Assembly (NCBI GenBank): GCA_033807775.1
Contig: JAWVWS010001039.1
Span: forward strand, 62,001-126,000
Length of the DNA: 64,000 nucleotides
Reading direction: 5' to 3'
Origin: Saussurea involucrata
Lineage: Eukaryota > Streptophyta > Magnoliopsida > Asterales > Asteraceae
In this document: piece by piece, positions 35,601 through 50,600 of the stretch
How positions within the stretch are numbered: the stretch's first letter is position 1
Layout: the number at the start of each line of letters is the position of its first letter
The notes under the pieces: generated by a model
Seen by the model: only the letters and a program-made list of their open reading frames with translations
Told to the model about the DNA's origin: nothing
Databases searched by the model: none
Position numbers and translations under genes: made by a program

Positions 35601-37958
35601 CGATTAGATTCCTAAGAAATAGTAGTACGTTTTTAATTTAGATGTCAAATCTTAATTTGTTCTCTAAGTATGGGTAAATCGTCAAAACGCTTGTAGGACG
35701 GAAGCTGTAACTTTTCAAAGTTGTTTTCTACTAAAAACTAGGGGTGAGCATCGGTCGGGTCGGGTCGGGCCGAAAACCCCCCATCCCGATCGGGGTTTGG
35801 GTGGACAAAACAGGCCCCGAAACCCTTCCTAAGTAAAGTTCGAGTTTCGGACTTTGGGTCTAATCGGTTTTCGGGTTGATCGGGTCGGGTTCATCGGGTT
35901 TCGGACTTAGATCTAAGCATAAAGTTCTGTTTGTTGAAAAATCCGTATAAAATCACTCACTCATTGGTCTGATTGAGGTGTATAATATATCGATGGAAAT
36001 CTCTCTGTGTCTAGAACAACTTTCTAGTTTACAACGAGATCTAATTGCGACTTTAAGGGGCTCGAAATAATGTATTTCCAAAACTGGTCATGTTAAAACG
36101 GGTTTTGCGCACTGTTTTTTTAAATCTCATATAAAATTGGTCATTGATCCAAAAAATATGCATTTTAGACGATTAGATTCCTAAGAAATAGTAGTACGTT
36201 TTTAATTTAGATGTCAAATCTTAATTTGTTCTCTAAGTATGGGTAAATCGTCAAAACGCTTGTAGGACGGAAGCTATAACTTTTAAAAGTTGTTTTCTAC
36301 TAAAAACTAGGCGTGAGCATCGGTCGGGTCGGGTCGGGCCGAAAACCCCCCATCCCGATCGGGTTTTGGGTGGACAAAACAGGCCCCGAAACCCTTCCTA
36401 AGTAAAGTTCGAGTTTCGGACTTTGGGTCTAATCGGTTTTCGGGTTCATCGGGTCGGGTTCATCGGGTTTCGGACTTAGATCTAAGCATAAAGTTCTGTT
36501 TGTTGAAAAATCCGTATAAAATCACTCACTCATTGGTCTGATTGAGGTGTATAATATATCGATGGAAAGCTCTCTGTGTCTAGAACAACTTTCTAGTTTA
36601 CAACGAGATCTAATTGCGACTTTAAGGGGCTCGAAATAATGTATTTCCAAAACTGGTCATGTTAAAACGGGTTTTGCGCACTGTTTTTGTAAAATTCATA
36701 TAAAATTGGTCATTGATCCAAAAAATATGCATTTTAGACGATTAGATTCCTAAGAAATAGTAGTACGTTTTTAATTTAGATGTCAAATCTTAATTTGTTC
36801 TCTAAGTATGGGTAAATCGTCAAAACGCTTGTAGGACGGAAGCTGTAACTTTTCAAAGTTGTTTTCTACTAAAAACTAGGGGTGAGCATCGGTCGGGTCG
36901 GGTCGGGCCAAAAAACCCCCATCCCGATCGGGTTTGGGGTGGACAAAACAGGCCCCGAAACCCTTCCTAAGTAAAGCTCGAGTTTCGGACTTTGGGTCTA
37001 ATCGGTTTTCGGGTTCATCGGGTCGGGTTCATCGGGTTTCAGACTTAGATCTAAGCATAAAGTTCTGTTTGTTGAAAAATCCGTATAAAATCACTCACTC
37101 ATTGGTCTGATTGAGGTGTATAATATATCGATGGAAAGCTCTCTGTGTCTAGAACAACTTTCTAGTTTACAACGAGATCTAATTGCGACTTTAAGGGGCT
37201 CGAAATAATGTATTTCCAAAACTGGTCATGTTAAAACGGGTTTTGCGCACTGTTTTTGTAAAATCCATATAAAATTGGTCATTGATCCAAAAAATATGCA
37301 TTTTAGACGATTAGATTCCTAAGAAATAGTAGTACGTTTTTAATTTAGATGTCAAATCTTAATTTGTTCTCTAAGTATGGGTAAATCGTCAAAACGCTTG
37401 TAGGACGGAAGCTGTAACTTTTAAAAGTTGTTTTCTACTAAAAACTAGGGGTGAGCTTCGGTCGGGTCGGGTCGGGTCGGGCCGAAAAACCCCCATCCCG
37501 ATCGGGTTTTGGGTGGACAAAACAGGCCCCGAAACCCTTCCTAAGTAAAGTTTGAGTTTCGGATTTTGGGTCTAATCGGTTTTCGGGTTCATCGGGTCGG
37601 GTTCATCGGGTTTCGGACTTAGATCTAAGCATAAAGTTCTGTTTGTTGAAAAATCCGTATAAAATCACTCACTCATTGGTATGATTGAGGTGTATAATAT
37701 ATCTATGGAAATCTCTCTGTGTCTAGAACAACTTTCTAGTTTACAACGAGATCTAATTGCGACTTTAAGGGGCTCGAAATAATGTATTTCCAAAACTGGT
37801 CATGTTAAAATGGGTTTTGCGCACTGTTTTTGTAAAATTCATATAAATTTCGTCATTGATCCAAAAAATATGCATTTTAGACGATTAGATTCCTAAGAAA
37901 TAGTAGTACGTTTTTAATTTAGATGTCAAATCTTAATTTGTTCTCTAAGTATGGGTAA

Positions 37959-40900
37959 ATCGTCAAAACGCTTGTAGGACGGAAGCTATAACTTTTCAAA
38001 GTTGTTTTCTACTAAAAACTAGGGGTGAGCATCGGTCGGGTCGGGTCGGGCCGAAAAACCCCCATCCCGATCGGGTTTTGGGTGGACAAAACAGGCCCCG
38101 AAACCCTTCCTAAGTAAAGTTCGAGTTTCGGACTTTGGGTCTAATCGGTTTTCGGGTTCATCGGGTCGGGTTCATCGGGTTTCGGAATTAGATCTAAGCA
38201 TAAAGTTCTGTTTGCTGAAAAATCCGTATAAAATCACTCACTCATTGGTCTGATTGAGGTGTATAATATATCGATGGAAAGCTCTCTGTGTCTAGAACAA
38301 CTTTCTAGTTTACAACGAGATCTAATTGCGACTTTAAGGGGCTCGAAATAATGTATTTCCAAAACTGGTCATGTTAAAACGGGTTTTGCGCACTGTTTTT
38401 GTAAAATTCATATAAAATTGGTCATTGATCCAAAAAATATGCATTTTAGACGATTAGATTCCTAAGAAATAGTAGTACGTTTTTAATTTAGATGTCAAAT
38501 CTTAATTTGTTCTCTAAGTATGGGTAATCGTCAAAACGCTTGTAGGACGGAAGCTGTAACTTTTCAAAGTTGTTTTCTACTAAAAACTAGGGGTGAGCAT
38601 CGGTCGGGTCGGGTCGGGCCAAAAAACCCACATCCCGATCGGGTTTTGGGTGGACAAAACAGGCCCCGAAACCCTTCTTAAGTAAAGTTCGAGTTTCGGA
38701 CTTTGGGTCTAATCGGTTTTCGGGTTCATCGGGTCGGGTTCATCGGGTTTCGGACTTAGATCTAAGCATAAAGTTCTGTTTGTTGAAAAATCCGTATAAA
38801 ATCACTCACTCATTGGTCTGATTGAGGTGTATAATATATCGATGGAAAGCTCTCTGTGTCTAGAACAACTTTCTAGTTTACAACGAGATCTAATTGCGAC
38901 TTTAAGGGGCTCGAAATAATGTATTTCCAAAACTGGTCATGTTAAAATGGGTTTTGCGCACTGTTTTTGTAAAATTCATATAAATTTCGTCATTGATCCA
39001 AAAAATATGCATTTTAGACGATTAGATTCCTAAGAAATAGTAGTACGTTTTTAATTTAGATGTCAAATCTTAATTTGTTCTCTAAGTATGGGTAAATCGT
39101 CAAAACGCTTGTAGGACGGAAGCTATAACTTTTCAAAGTTGTTTTCTACTAAAAACTAGGGGTGAGCATCGGTCGGGTCGGGTCGGGCCGAAAAACCCCC
39201 ATCCCGATCGGGTTTTGGGTGGACAAAACAGGCCCCGAAACCCTTCCTAAGTAAAGTTCGAGTTTCGGACTTTGGGTCTAATCGGTTTTCGGGTTCATCG
39301 GGTCGGGTTCATCGGGTCGGGTTCATCGGGTTTCGGAATTAGATCTAAGCATAAAGTTCTGTTTGCTGAAAAATCCGTATAAAATCACTCACTCATTGGT
39401 CTGATTGAGGTGTATAATATATCGATGGAAAGCTCTCTGTGTCTAGAACAACTTTCTAGTTTACAACGAGATCTAATTGCGACTTTAAGGGGCTCGAAAT
39501 AATGTATTTCCAAAACTGGTCATGTTAAAACGGGTTTTGCGCACTGTTTTTGTAAAATTCATATAAAATTGGTCATTGATCCAAAAAATATGCATTTTAG
39601 ACGATTAGATTCCTAAGAAATAGTAGTACGTTTTTAATTTAGATGTCAAATCTTAATTTGTTCTCTAAGTATGGGTAATCGTCAAAACGCTTGTAGGACG
39701 GAAGCTGTAACTTTTCAAAGTTGTTTTCTACTAAAAACTAGGGGTGAGCATCGGTCGGGTCGGGTCGGGCCAAAAAACCCACATCCCGATCGGGTTTTGG
39801 GTGGACAAAACAGGCCCCGAAACCCTTCTTAAGTAAAGTTCGAGTTTCGGACTTTGGGTCTAATCGGTTTTCGGGTTCATCGGGTCGGGTTCATCGGGTT
39901 TCGGACTTAGATCTAAGCATAAAGTTCTGTTTGTTGAAAAATCCGTATAAAATTACTCACTCATTGGTCTGATTGAGGTGTATAATATATCGATGGAAAG
40001 CTCTCTGGGTCTAGAACAACTTTCTAGTTTACAACGAGATCTAATTGCGACTTTAAGGGGCTCGAAATAATGTATTTCCAAAACTGGTCATGTTAAAATG
40101 GGTTTTGCGCACTGTTTTTGTAAAATTCATATAAATTTCGTCATTGATCCAAAAAATATGCATTTTAGACGATTAGATTCCTAAGAAATAGTAGTACGTT
40201 TTTAATTTAGATGTCAAATCTTAATTTGTTCTCTAAGTATGGGTAAATCGTCAAAACGCTTGTAGGACGGAAGCTATAACTTTTCAAAGTTGTTTTCTAC
40301 TAAAAACTAGGGGTGAGCATCGGTCGGGTCGGGTCGGGCCGAAAAACCCCCATCCCGATCGGGTTTTGGGTGGACAAAACAGGCCCCGAAACCCTTCCTA
40401 AGTAAAGTTCGAGTTTCGGACTTTGGGTCTAATCGGTTTTCGGGTTCATCGGGTCGGGTTCATCGGGTTTCGGAATTAGATCTAAGCATAAAGTTCTGTT
40501 TGCTGAAAAATCCGTATAAAATCACTCACTCATTGGTCTGATTGAGGTGTATAATATATCGATGGAAAGCTCTCTGTGTCTAGAACAACTTTCTAGTTTA
40601 CAACGAGATCTAATTGCGACTTTAAGGGGCTCGAAATAATGTATTTCCAAAACTGGTCATGTTAAAACGGGTTTTGCGCACTGTTTTTGTAAAATTCATA
40701 TAAAATTGGTCATTGATCCAAAAAATATGCATTTTAGACGATTAGATTCCTAAGAAATAGTAGTACGTTTTTAATTTAGATGTCAAATCTTAATTTGTTC
40801 TCTAAGTATGGGTAATCGTCAAAACGCTTGTAGGACGGAAGCTGTAACTTTTCAAAGTTGTTTTCTACTAAAAACTAGGGGTGAGCATCGGTCGGGTCGG

Positions 40901-41383
40901 GTCGGGCCAAAAAACCCACATCCCGATCGGGTTTTGGGTGGACAAAACAGGCCCCGAAACCCTTCTTAAGTAAAGTTCGAGTTTCGGACTTTGGGTCTAA
41001 TCGGTTTTCGGGTTCATCGGGTCGGGTTCATCGGGTTTCGGACTTAGATCTAAGCATAAAGTTCTGTTTGTTGAAAAATCCGTATAAAATCACTCACTCA
41101 TTGGTCTGATTGAGGTGTATAATATATCGATGGAAAGCTCTCTATGTCTAGAACAACCTTCTAGTTTACAACGAGATCTAATTGCGACTTTAAGGGGCTC
41201 GAAATAATGTATTTCCAAAACTGGTCATGTTAAAACGGGTTTTGCGCACTGTTTTTGTAAAATTCATATAAAATTGGTCATTGATCCAAAAAATATGCAT
41301 TTTAGACGATTAGATTCCTAAGAAATAGTAGTACGTTTTTAATTTAGATGTCAAATCTTAATTTGTTCTCTAAGTTTGGGTAA
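37959..41383 (+). repeat. Dimeric higher-order repeat, three copies
   Basis: Member 1 starts at 37959, 39096 and 40247 (TTCGGAATTAG, TTTGCTG). Member 2 starts at 38527, 39678 and 40815 (CCAAAAAACCCACATCCC, CCTTCTTAAG). A 1-bp deletion before member 2 (GGGTAATCG in place of GGGTAAATCG) is shared by all copies. Periods are 1137, 1151 and 1137 bp, the longer one explained by an extra 14-bp unit near 39305. Related single pairs occur at 41949/42517 and 48780/49348. Confidence 0.85.
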
Positions 41384-44300
41384 ATCGTCAAAACGCTTCT
41401 AGGACGGAAGCTGTAACTTTTCAAAGTTGTTTTCTATTAAAAACTAGGGGTGAGCATCGGTCGGGTCGGGTCGGGTCGGGCCGGGCCGAAAAACCCCCAT
41501 CCCGATCGGGTTTTGGGTGGACAAAACAGGCCCCGAAACCCTTCCTAAGTAAAGTTTGAGTTTCGGATTTTGGGTCTAATCGGTTTTCGGGTTCATCGGG
41601 TTTCGGACTTAGATCTAAGCATAAAGTTCTGTTTGTTGAAAAATCCGTATAAAATCACTCACTCATTGGTCTGATTGAGGTGTATAATATATCTATGGAA
41701 ATCTCTCTGTTTCTAGAACAACTTTCTAGTTTACAACGAGATCTAATTGCGACTTTATGGGGCTCGAAATAATGTATTTCCAAAACTGGTCATGTTAAAA
41801 TGGGTTTTGCGCACTGTTTTTGTAAAATTCATATAAAATTGGTCATTGATCCAAAAAATATGCATTTTAGACGATTAGATTCCTAAGAAATAGTAGTACG
41901 TTTTTAATTTAGATGTCAAATCTTAATTTGTTCTCTAAGTATGGGTAAATCGTCAAAACGCTTGTAGGACGGAAGCTATAACTTTTCAAAGTTGTTTTCT
42001 ACTAAAAACTAGGGGTGAGCATCGGTCGGGTCGGGTCGGGCCGAAAAACCTCCATCCCGATCGGGTTTTGGGTGGACAAAAAAGGCCCCGAAACCCTTCC
42101 TAAGTAAAGTTCGAGTTTCGGACTTTGGGTCTAATCGGTTTTCGGGTTCATCGGGTCGGGTTCATCGGGTTTCGGAATTAGATCTAAGCATAAAGTTCTG
42201 TTTGCTGAAAAATCCGTATAAAATCACTCACTCATTGGTCTGATTGAGGTGTATAATATATCGATGGAAAGCTCTCTGTGTCTAGAACAACTTTCTAGTT
42301 TACAACGAGATCTAATTGCGACTTTAAGGGGCTCGAAATAATGTATTTCCAAAACTGGTCATGTTAAAACGGGTTTTGCGCACTGTTTTTGTAAAATTCA
42401 TATAAAATTGGTCATTGATCCAAAAAATATGCATTTTAGACGATTAGATTCCTAAGAAATAGTAGTACGTTTTTAATTTAGATGTCAAATCTTAATTTGT
42501 TCTCTAAGTATGGGTAATCGTCAAAACGCTTGTAGGACGGAAGCTGTAACTTTTCAAAGTTGTTTTCTACTAAAAACTAGGGGTGAGCATCGGTCAGGTC
42601 GGGTCGGGCCAAAAAACCCCCATCCCGATCGGGTTTTGGGTGGACAAAACAGGCCCCGAAACCCTTCTTAAGTAAAGTTCGAGTTTCGGACTTTGGGTCT
42701 AATCGGTTTTCGAGTTCATCGGGTCGGGTTCATCGGGTTTCGGACTTAGATCTAAGCATAAAGTTCTGTTTGTTGAAAAATCCGTATAAAATCACTCACT
42801 CATTGGTCTGATTGAGGTGTATAATATATCGATGGAAAGCTCTCTATGTCTAGAACAACCTTCTAGTTTACAACGAGATCTAATTGCGACTTTAAGGGGC
42901 TCGAAATAATGTATTTCCAAAACTGGTCATGTTAAAACGGGTTTTGCGCACTGTTTTTGTAAAATTCATATAAAATTGGTCATTGATCCAAAAAATATGC
43001 ATTTTAGACGATTAGATTCCTAAGAAATAGTAGTACGTTTTTAATTTAGATGTCAAATCTTAATTTGTTCTCTAAGTATGGGTAAATCGTCAAAACGCTT
43101 GTAGGACGGAAGCTGTAACTTTTCAAAGTTACTTCTACTAAAAACTAGGGGTGAGCATCGGTCGGGTCGGGTCGGGCCGAAAAACCCCCATCCCGATCGG
43201 GGTTTGGGTGGACAAAACAGGCCCCGAAACCCTTCCTAAGTAAAGTTCGAGTTTCGGACTTTGGGTCTAATCGGTTTTCGGGTTGATCGGGTCGGGTTCA
43301 TCGGGTTTCGGACTTAGATCTAAGCATAAAGTTCTGTTTGTTGAAAAATCCGTATAAAATCACTCACTCATTGGTCTGATTGAGGTGTATAATATATCGA
43401 TGGAAATCTCTCTGTGTCTAGAACAACTTTCTAGTTTAAAACGAGATCTAATTGCGACTTTAAGGGGCTCGAAATAATGTATTTCCAAAACTGGTCATGT
43501 TAAAACGGGTTTTGCGCACTGTTTTTGTAAAATTCATATAAAATTGGTCATTGATCCAAAAAATATGCATTTTAGACGATTAGATTCCTAAGAAATAGTA
43601 GTACGTTTTTAATTTAGATGTCAAATCTTAATTTGTTCTCTAAGTATGGGTAAATCGTCAAAACGCTTGTAGGACGGAAGCTATAACTTTTAAAAGTTGT
43701 TTTCTACTAAAAACTAGGGGTGAGCATCGGTCGGGTCGGGTCGGGTCGGGCCGAAAAACCCCCATCCCGATCGGGTTTTGGGTGGACAAAACAGGCCCCG
43801 AAACCCTTCCTAAGTAAATTTCGAGTTTCGGACTTTGGGTCTAATCGGTTTTCGGGTTGATCGGGTCGGGTTCATCGGGTTTCAGACTTAGATCTAAACA
43901 TAAAGTTCTGTTTGTTGAAAAATCCGTATAAAATCACTCACTCATTGGTCTGATTGAGGTGTATAATATATCGATGGAAATCTCTCTGTGTCTAGAACAA
44001 CTTTCTAGTTTAAAACGAGATCTAATTGCGACTTTAAGGGGCTCGAAATAATGTATTTCCAAAACTGGTCATGTTAAAACGGGTTTTGCGCACTGTTTTT
44101 GTAAACTTCATATAAAATTGGTCATTGATCCAAAAAATATGCATTTTAGACGATTAGATTCCTAAGAAATAGTAGTACGTTTTTAATTTAGATGTCAAAT
44201 CTTAATTTGTTCTCTAAGTATGGGTAAATCGTCAAAACGCTTGTAGGACGGAAGCTATAACTTTTAAAAGTTGTTTTCTACTAAAAACTAGGGGTGAGCA

Positions 44301-44796
44301 TCGGTCGGGTCGGGTCGGGCCGAAAAACCCCCATCCCGATCGGGTTTTGGGTGGACAAAACAGGCCCCGAAACCCTTCCTAAGTAAAGTTCGAGTTTCGG
44401 ACTTTGGGTCTAATCGGTTTTCGGGTTCATCGGGTCGGGTTCATCGTGTTTCGGACTTAGATCTAAGCATAAAGTTCTGTTTGTTGAAAAATCCGTATAA
44501 AATCACTCACTCATTGGTCTGATTGAGGTGTATAATATATCGATGGAAAGCTCTCTGTGTCTAGAACAACTTTCTAGTTTACAACGAGATCTAATTGCGA
44601 CTTTAAGGGGCTCGAAATAATGTATTTCCAAAACTGGTCATGTTAAAACGGGTTTTGCGCACTGTTTTTGTAAAATTCATATAAAATTGGTCATTGATCC
44701 AAAAAATATGCATTTTAGACGATTAGATTCCTAAGAAATAGTAGTACGTTTTTAATTTAGATGTCAAATCTTAATTTGTTCTCTAAGTATGGGTAA

Positions 44797-47641
44797 ATCG
44801 TCAAAACGCTTGTAGGACGGAAGCTGTAACTTTTCAAAGTTGTTTTCTACTAAAAACTAGGGGTGAGCATCGGTCGGGTCGAGTCGGGCCGAAAAACCCC
44901 CATCCCGATCGGGGTTTGGGTGGACAAAACAGGCCCCGAAACCCTTCCTAAGTAAAGTTCGAGTTTCGGACTTTGGGTCTAATCGGTTTTCGGGTTGATC
45001 GGGTCGGGTTCATCGGGTTTCGGACTTAGATCTAAGCATAAAGTTCTGTTTGTTGAAAAATCCGTATAAAATCACTCACTCATTGGTCTGATTGAGGTGT
45101 ATAATATATCGATGGAAATCTCGCTGTGTCTAGAACAACTTTCTAGTTTACAACGAGATCTAATTGCGACTTTAAGGGGCTCGAAATAATGTATTTCCAA
45201 AACTGGTCATGTTAAAACGGGTTTTGCGCACTGTTTTTGTAAAATTCGTATAAAATTGGTCATTGATCCAAAAAATATGCATTTTAGACGATTAGATTCC
45301 TAAGAAATAGTAGTACGTTTTTAATTTAGATGTCAAATCTTAATTTGTTCTCTAAGTATGGGTAAATCGTCAAAACGCTTGTAGGACGGATGCTATAACT
45401 TTTAAAAGTTGTTTTATACTAAAAACTAGGGGTGAGCATCGGTCGGGTCGGGTCGGGCCGAAAAACCACCATCCCGATCGGGTTTTGGGTGGACAAAACA
45501 GGCCCCGAAACCCTTCCTAAGTAAAGTTCGAGTTTCGGACTTCGGGTCTAATCGGTTTTCGGGTTCATCGGGTCGGGTTCATCGGGTTTCGGACTTAGAT
45601 CTAAGCATAAAGTTCTGTTTGTTGAAAAATCCGTATAAAATCACTCACTCATTGGTCTGATTGAGGTGTATAATATATCGATGGAAAGCTCTCTGTGTCT
45701 AGAACAACTTTCTAGTTTACAACGAGATCTAATTGCGACTTTAAGGGGCTCGAAATAATGTATTTCCAAAACTGGTCATGTTAAAACGGGTTTTGCGCAC
45801 TGTTTTTGTAAAATTCATATAAAATTGGTCATTGATCCAAAAAATATGCATTTTAGACGATTAGATTCCTAAGAAATAGTAGTACGTTTTTAATTTAGAT
45901 GTCAAATCTTAATTTGTTCTCTAAGTATGGGTAAATCGTCAAAACGCTTGTAGGACGGAAGCTGTAACTTTTCAAAGTTGTTTTCTACTAAAAACTAGGG
46001 GTGAGCATCGGTCGGGTCGGGTCGGGCCGAAAAACCCCCATCCCGATCGGGGTTTGGGTGGACAAAACAGGCCCCGAAACCCTTCCTAAGTAAAGTTCGA
46101 GTTTCGGACTTTGGGTCTAATCGGTTTTCGGGTTGATCGGGTCGGGTTCATCGGGTTTCGGACTTAGATCTAAGCATAAAGTTCTGTTTGTTGAAAAATC
46201 CGTATAAAATCACTCACTCATTGGTCTGATTGAGGTGTATAATATATCGATGGAAAGCTCTATGTGTCTAGAACAACTTTCTAGTTTACAACGAGATCTA
46301 ATTGCGACTTTAAGGGGCTCGAAATAATGTATTTCCAAAACTGGTCATGTTAAAACGGGTTTTGCGCACTGTTTTTGTAAAATTCATATAAAATTGGTCA
46401 TTGATCCAAAAAATATGCATTTTAGACGATTAGATTCCTAAGAAATAGTAGTACGTTTTTAATTTAGATGTCAAATCTTAATTTGTTCTCTAAGTATGGG
46501 TAAATCGTCAAAATGCTTGTAGGACGGAAGCTGTAACTTTTCAAAGTTGTTTTCTACTAAAAACTAGGGGTGAGCATCGGTCGGGTCGGGTCGGGCCGAA
46601 AAACCCCCATCCCGATCGGGGTTTGGGTGGACAAAACAGGCCCCGAAACCCTTCCTAAGTAAAGTTCGAGTTTCGGACTTTGGGTCTAATCGGTTTTCGG
46701 GTTGATCGGGTCGGGTTCATCGGGTTTCGGACTTAGATCTAAGCATAAAGTTCTGTTTGTTGAAAAATCCGTATAAAATCACTCACTCATTGGTCTGATT
46801 GAGGTGTATAATATATCGATGGAAATCTCTCTGTGTCTAGAACAACTTTCTAGTTTACAACGAGATCTAATTGCGACTTTAAGGGGCTCGAAATAATGTA
46901 TTTCCAAAACTGGTCATGTTAAAACGGGTTTTGCGCACTGTTTTTGTAAAATTCATATAAAATTGGTCATTGATCCAAAAAATATGCATTTTAGACGATT
47001 AGATTCCTAAGAAATAGTAGTACGTTTTTAATTTAGATGTCAAATCTTAATTTGTTCTCTAAGTATGGGTAAATCGTCAAAACGCTTGTAGGACGGATGC
47101 TATAACTTTTAAAAGTTGTTTTCTACTAAAAACTAGGGGTGAGCATCGGTCGGGTCGGGTCGGGCCGAAAAACCACCATCCCGATCGGGTTTTGGGTGGA
47201 CAAAACAGGCCCCGAAACCCTTCCTAAGTAAAGTTCGAGTTTCGGACTTCGGGTCTAATCGGTTTTCGGGTTCATCGGGTCGGGTTCATCGGGTTTCGGA
47301 CTTAGATCTAAGCATAAAGTTCTGTTTGTTGAAAAATCCGTATAAAATCACTCACTCATTGGTCTGATTGAGGTGTATAATATATCGATGGAAAGCTCTC
47401 TGTGTCTAGAACAACTCTCTAGTTTACAACGAGATCTAATTGCGACTTTAAGGGGCTCGAAATAATGTATTTCCAAAACTGGTCATGTTAAAACGGGTTT
47501 TGCGCACTGTTTTTGTAAAATTCATATAAAATTGGTCATTGATCCAAAAAATATGCATTTTAGACGATTAGATTCCTAAGAAATAGTAGTACGTTTTTAA
47601 TTTAGATGTCAAATCTTAATTTGTTCTCTAAGTATGGGTAA
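44797..47641 (+). repeat. Trimeric higher-order repeat, partial
   Basis: The monomers at 45366 and 47073 share GACGGATGC, AACCACCATC and ACTTCGGGTC, variants not seen elsewhere in the window, at a spacing of 1707 bp (three monomers). The monomers before them (44797 and 46504) also match broadly. The third members (45935 and 47642) agree less well. Confidence 0.65.
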
Positions 47642-50600
47642 ATCGTCAAAACGCTTGTAGGACGGAAGCTGTAACTTTTCAAAGTTGTTTTCTACTAAAA
47701 ACTAGGGGTGAGCATCGGTCGGGTCGGGTCGGGCCGAAAAACCCCCATCCCGATCGGGGTTTGGGTGGACAAAACAGGCCCCGAAACCCTTCCTAAGTAA
47801 AGTTCGAGTTTCGGACTTTGGGTCGAATCGGTTTTCGGGTTGATCGGGTCGGGTTCATCGGGTTTCGGACTTAGATCTAAGCATAAAGTTCTGTTTGTTG
47901 AAAAATCCGTATAAAATCACTCACTCATTGGTCTGATTGAGGTGTATAATATATCGATGGAAATCTCTCTGTGTCTAGAACAACTTTCTAGTTTACAACG
48001 AGATCTAATTGCGACTTTAAGGGGCTCGAAATAATGTATTTCCAAAACTGGTCATGTTAAAACGGGTTTTGCGCACTGTTTTTGTAAATTTCATATAAAA
48101 TTGGTCATTGATCCAAAAAATATGCATTTTAGACGATTAGATTCCTAAGAAATAGTAGTACGTTTTTAATTTAGATGTCAAATCTTAATTTGTTCTCTAA
48201 GTATGGGTAAATCGTCAAAACGCTTGTAGGACGGAAGCTATAACTTTTAAAAGTTGTTTTCTACTAAAAACTAGGCGTGAGCATCGGTCGGGTCGGGTCG
48301 GGCCGAAAAACCCCCACCCCGATCGGGTTTTGGGTGGACAAAACAGGCCCCGAAACCCTTCCTAAGTAAAGTTCGAGTTTCGGACTTTGGGTCTAATCGG
48401 TTTTCGGGTTCATCGGGTCGGGTTCATCGGGTTTCGGACTTAGATCTAAGCATAAAGTTCTGTTTGTTGAAAAATCCGTATAAAATCACTCACTCATTGG
48501 TCTGATTGAGGTGTATAATATATCGATGGAAATCTCTCTGTGTCTAGAACAACTTTCTAGTTTACAACGAGATCTAATTGCGACTTTAAGGGGCTCGAAA
48601 TAATGTATTTCCAAAACTGGTCATGTTAAAATGGGTTTTGCGCACTGTTTTTGTAAAATTCATATAAAATTGGTCATTGATCCAAAAAATATGCATTTTA
48701 GACGATTAGATTCCTAAGAAATAGTAGTACGTTTTTAATTTAGATGTCAAATCTTAATTTGTTCTCTAAGTATGGGTAAATCGTCAAAACGCTTGTAGGA
48801 CGGAAGCTATAACTTTTCAAAGTTGTTTTCTACTAAAAACTAGGGGTGAGCATCGGTCGGGTCGGGTCGGGCCGAAAAACCCCCATCCCGATCGGGTTTT
48901 GGGTGGACAAAACAGGCCCCGAAACCCTTCCTAAGTAAAGTTCGAGTTTCGGACTTTGGGTCTAATCGGTTTTCGGGTTGATCGGGTCGGGTTCATCGGG
49001 TTTCGGAATTAGATCTAAGCATAAAGTTCTGTTTGCTGAAAAATCCGTATAAAATCACTCACTCGTTGGTCTGATTGAGGTGTATAATAAATCGATGGAA
49101 AGCTCTCTGTGTCTAGAACAACTTTCTAGTTTACAACGAGATCTAATTGCGACTTTAAGGGGCTCGAAATAATGTATTTCCAAAACTGGTCATGTTAAAA
49201 CGGGTTTTGCGCACTGTTTTTGTAAAATTCATATAAAATTGGTCATTGATCCAAAAAATATGCATTTTAGACGATTAGATTCCTAAGAAATAGTAGTACG
49301 TTTTTAATTTAGATGTCAAATCTTAATTTGTTCTCTAAGTATGGGTAATCGTCTAAACGCTTGTAGGACGGAAGCTGTAACTTTTCAAAGTTGTTTTCTA
49401 CTAAAAACTAGGGGTGAGCATCGGTCGGGTCGGGTCGGGCCAAAAAACCCCCATCCCGATCGGGTTTTGGGTGGACAAAACAGGCCCCGAAACCCTTCTT
49501 AAGTAAAGTTCGAGTTTCGGACTTTGGGTCTAATCGGTTTTCGGGTTCATCGGGTCGGGTTCATCGGGTTTCAGACTTAGATCTAAGCATAAAGTTCTGT
49601 TTGTTGAAAAATCTGTATAAAATCACTCACTCATTGGTCTGATTGAGGTGTATAATATATCGATGGAAAGCTCTCTATGTATAGAACAACTTTCTAGTTT
49701 ACAACGAGATCTAATTACGACTTTAAGGGGCTCGAAATAATGTATTTCCAAAACTGGTCATGTTAAAACGGGTTTTGCGCACTGTTTTTGTAAAATTCAT
49801 ATAAAATTGGTCATTGATCCAAAAAATATGCATTTTAGACGATTAGATTCCTATGAAATAGTAGTACGTTTTTAATTTAGATGTAAAATCTTAATTTGTT
49901 CTCTAACTATGGGTAAATCGTCAAAATGCTTGTAGGACGGAAGCTGTAACTTTTCAAAGTTGTTTTCTACTAAAAACTAGGGGTGAGCATCGGTCGGGTC
50001 GGGTCGGGCCAAAAAACCCCCATCCCGATCGGGTTTTGGGTGGACAAAACAGGCCCCAAAACCCTTCCTAAGTAAAGCTCGAGTTTCGGACTTTGGGTCT
50101 AATCGGTTTTCGGGTTCATCGGGTCGGGTTCATCGGGTGGACTTAGATCTAAGCATAAAGTTCTGTTTGTTGAAAAATCCGTATAAAATCACTCACTCAT
50201 TGGTCTGATTGAGGTGTATAATATATCGATGGAAAGCTCTCTGTGTCTAGAACAACTTTCTAGTTTACAACGAGATCTAATTGCGACTTTAAGGGGCTCG
50301 AAATAAAGTATTTCCAAAACTGGTCATATTAAAACGGGTTTTGCGCACTGTTTTTGTAAAATCCATATAAAATTGGTCATTGATCCAAAAAATATGCATT
50401 TTAGACGATTAGATTCCTAAGAAATAGTAGTACGTTTTTAATTTAGATGTCAAATCTTAATTTGTTCTCTAAGTATGGGTAAATCGTCAAAACGCTTGTA
50501 GGACGGAAGCTGTAACTTTTCAAAGTTGTTTTCTACTAAAAACTAGGGGTGAGCATCGGGTTGGTCGGGCCGAAAACCCCCCATCCCGATCGGGTTTTGG

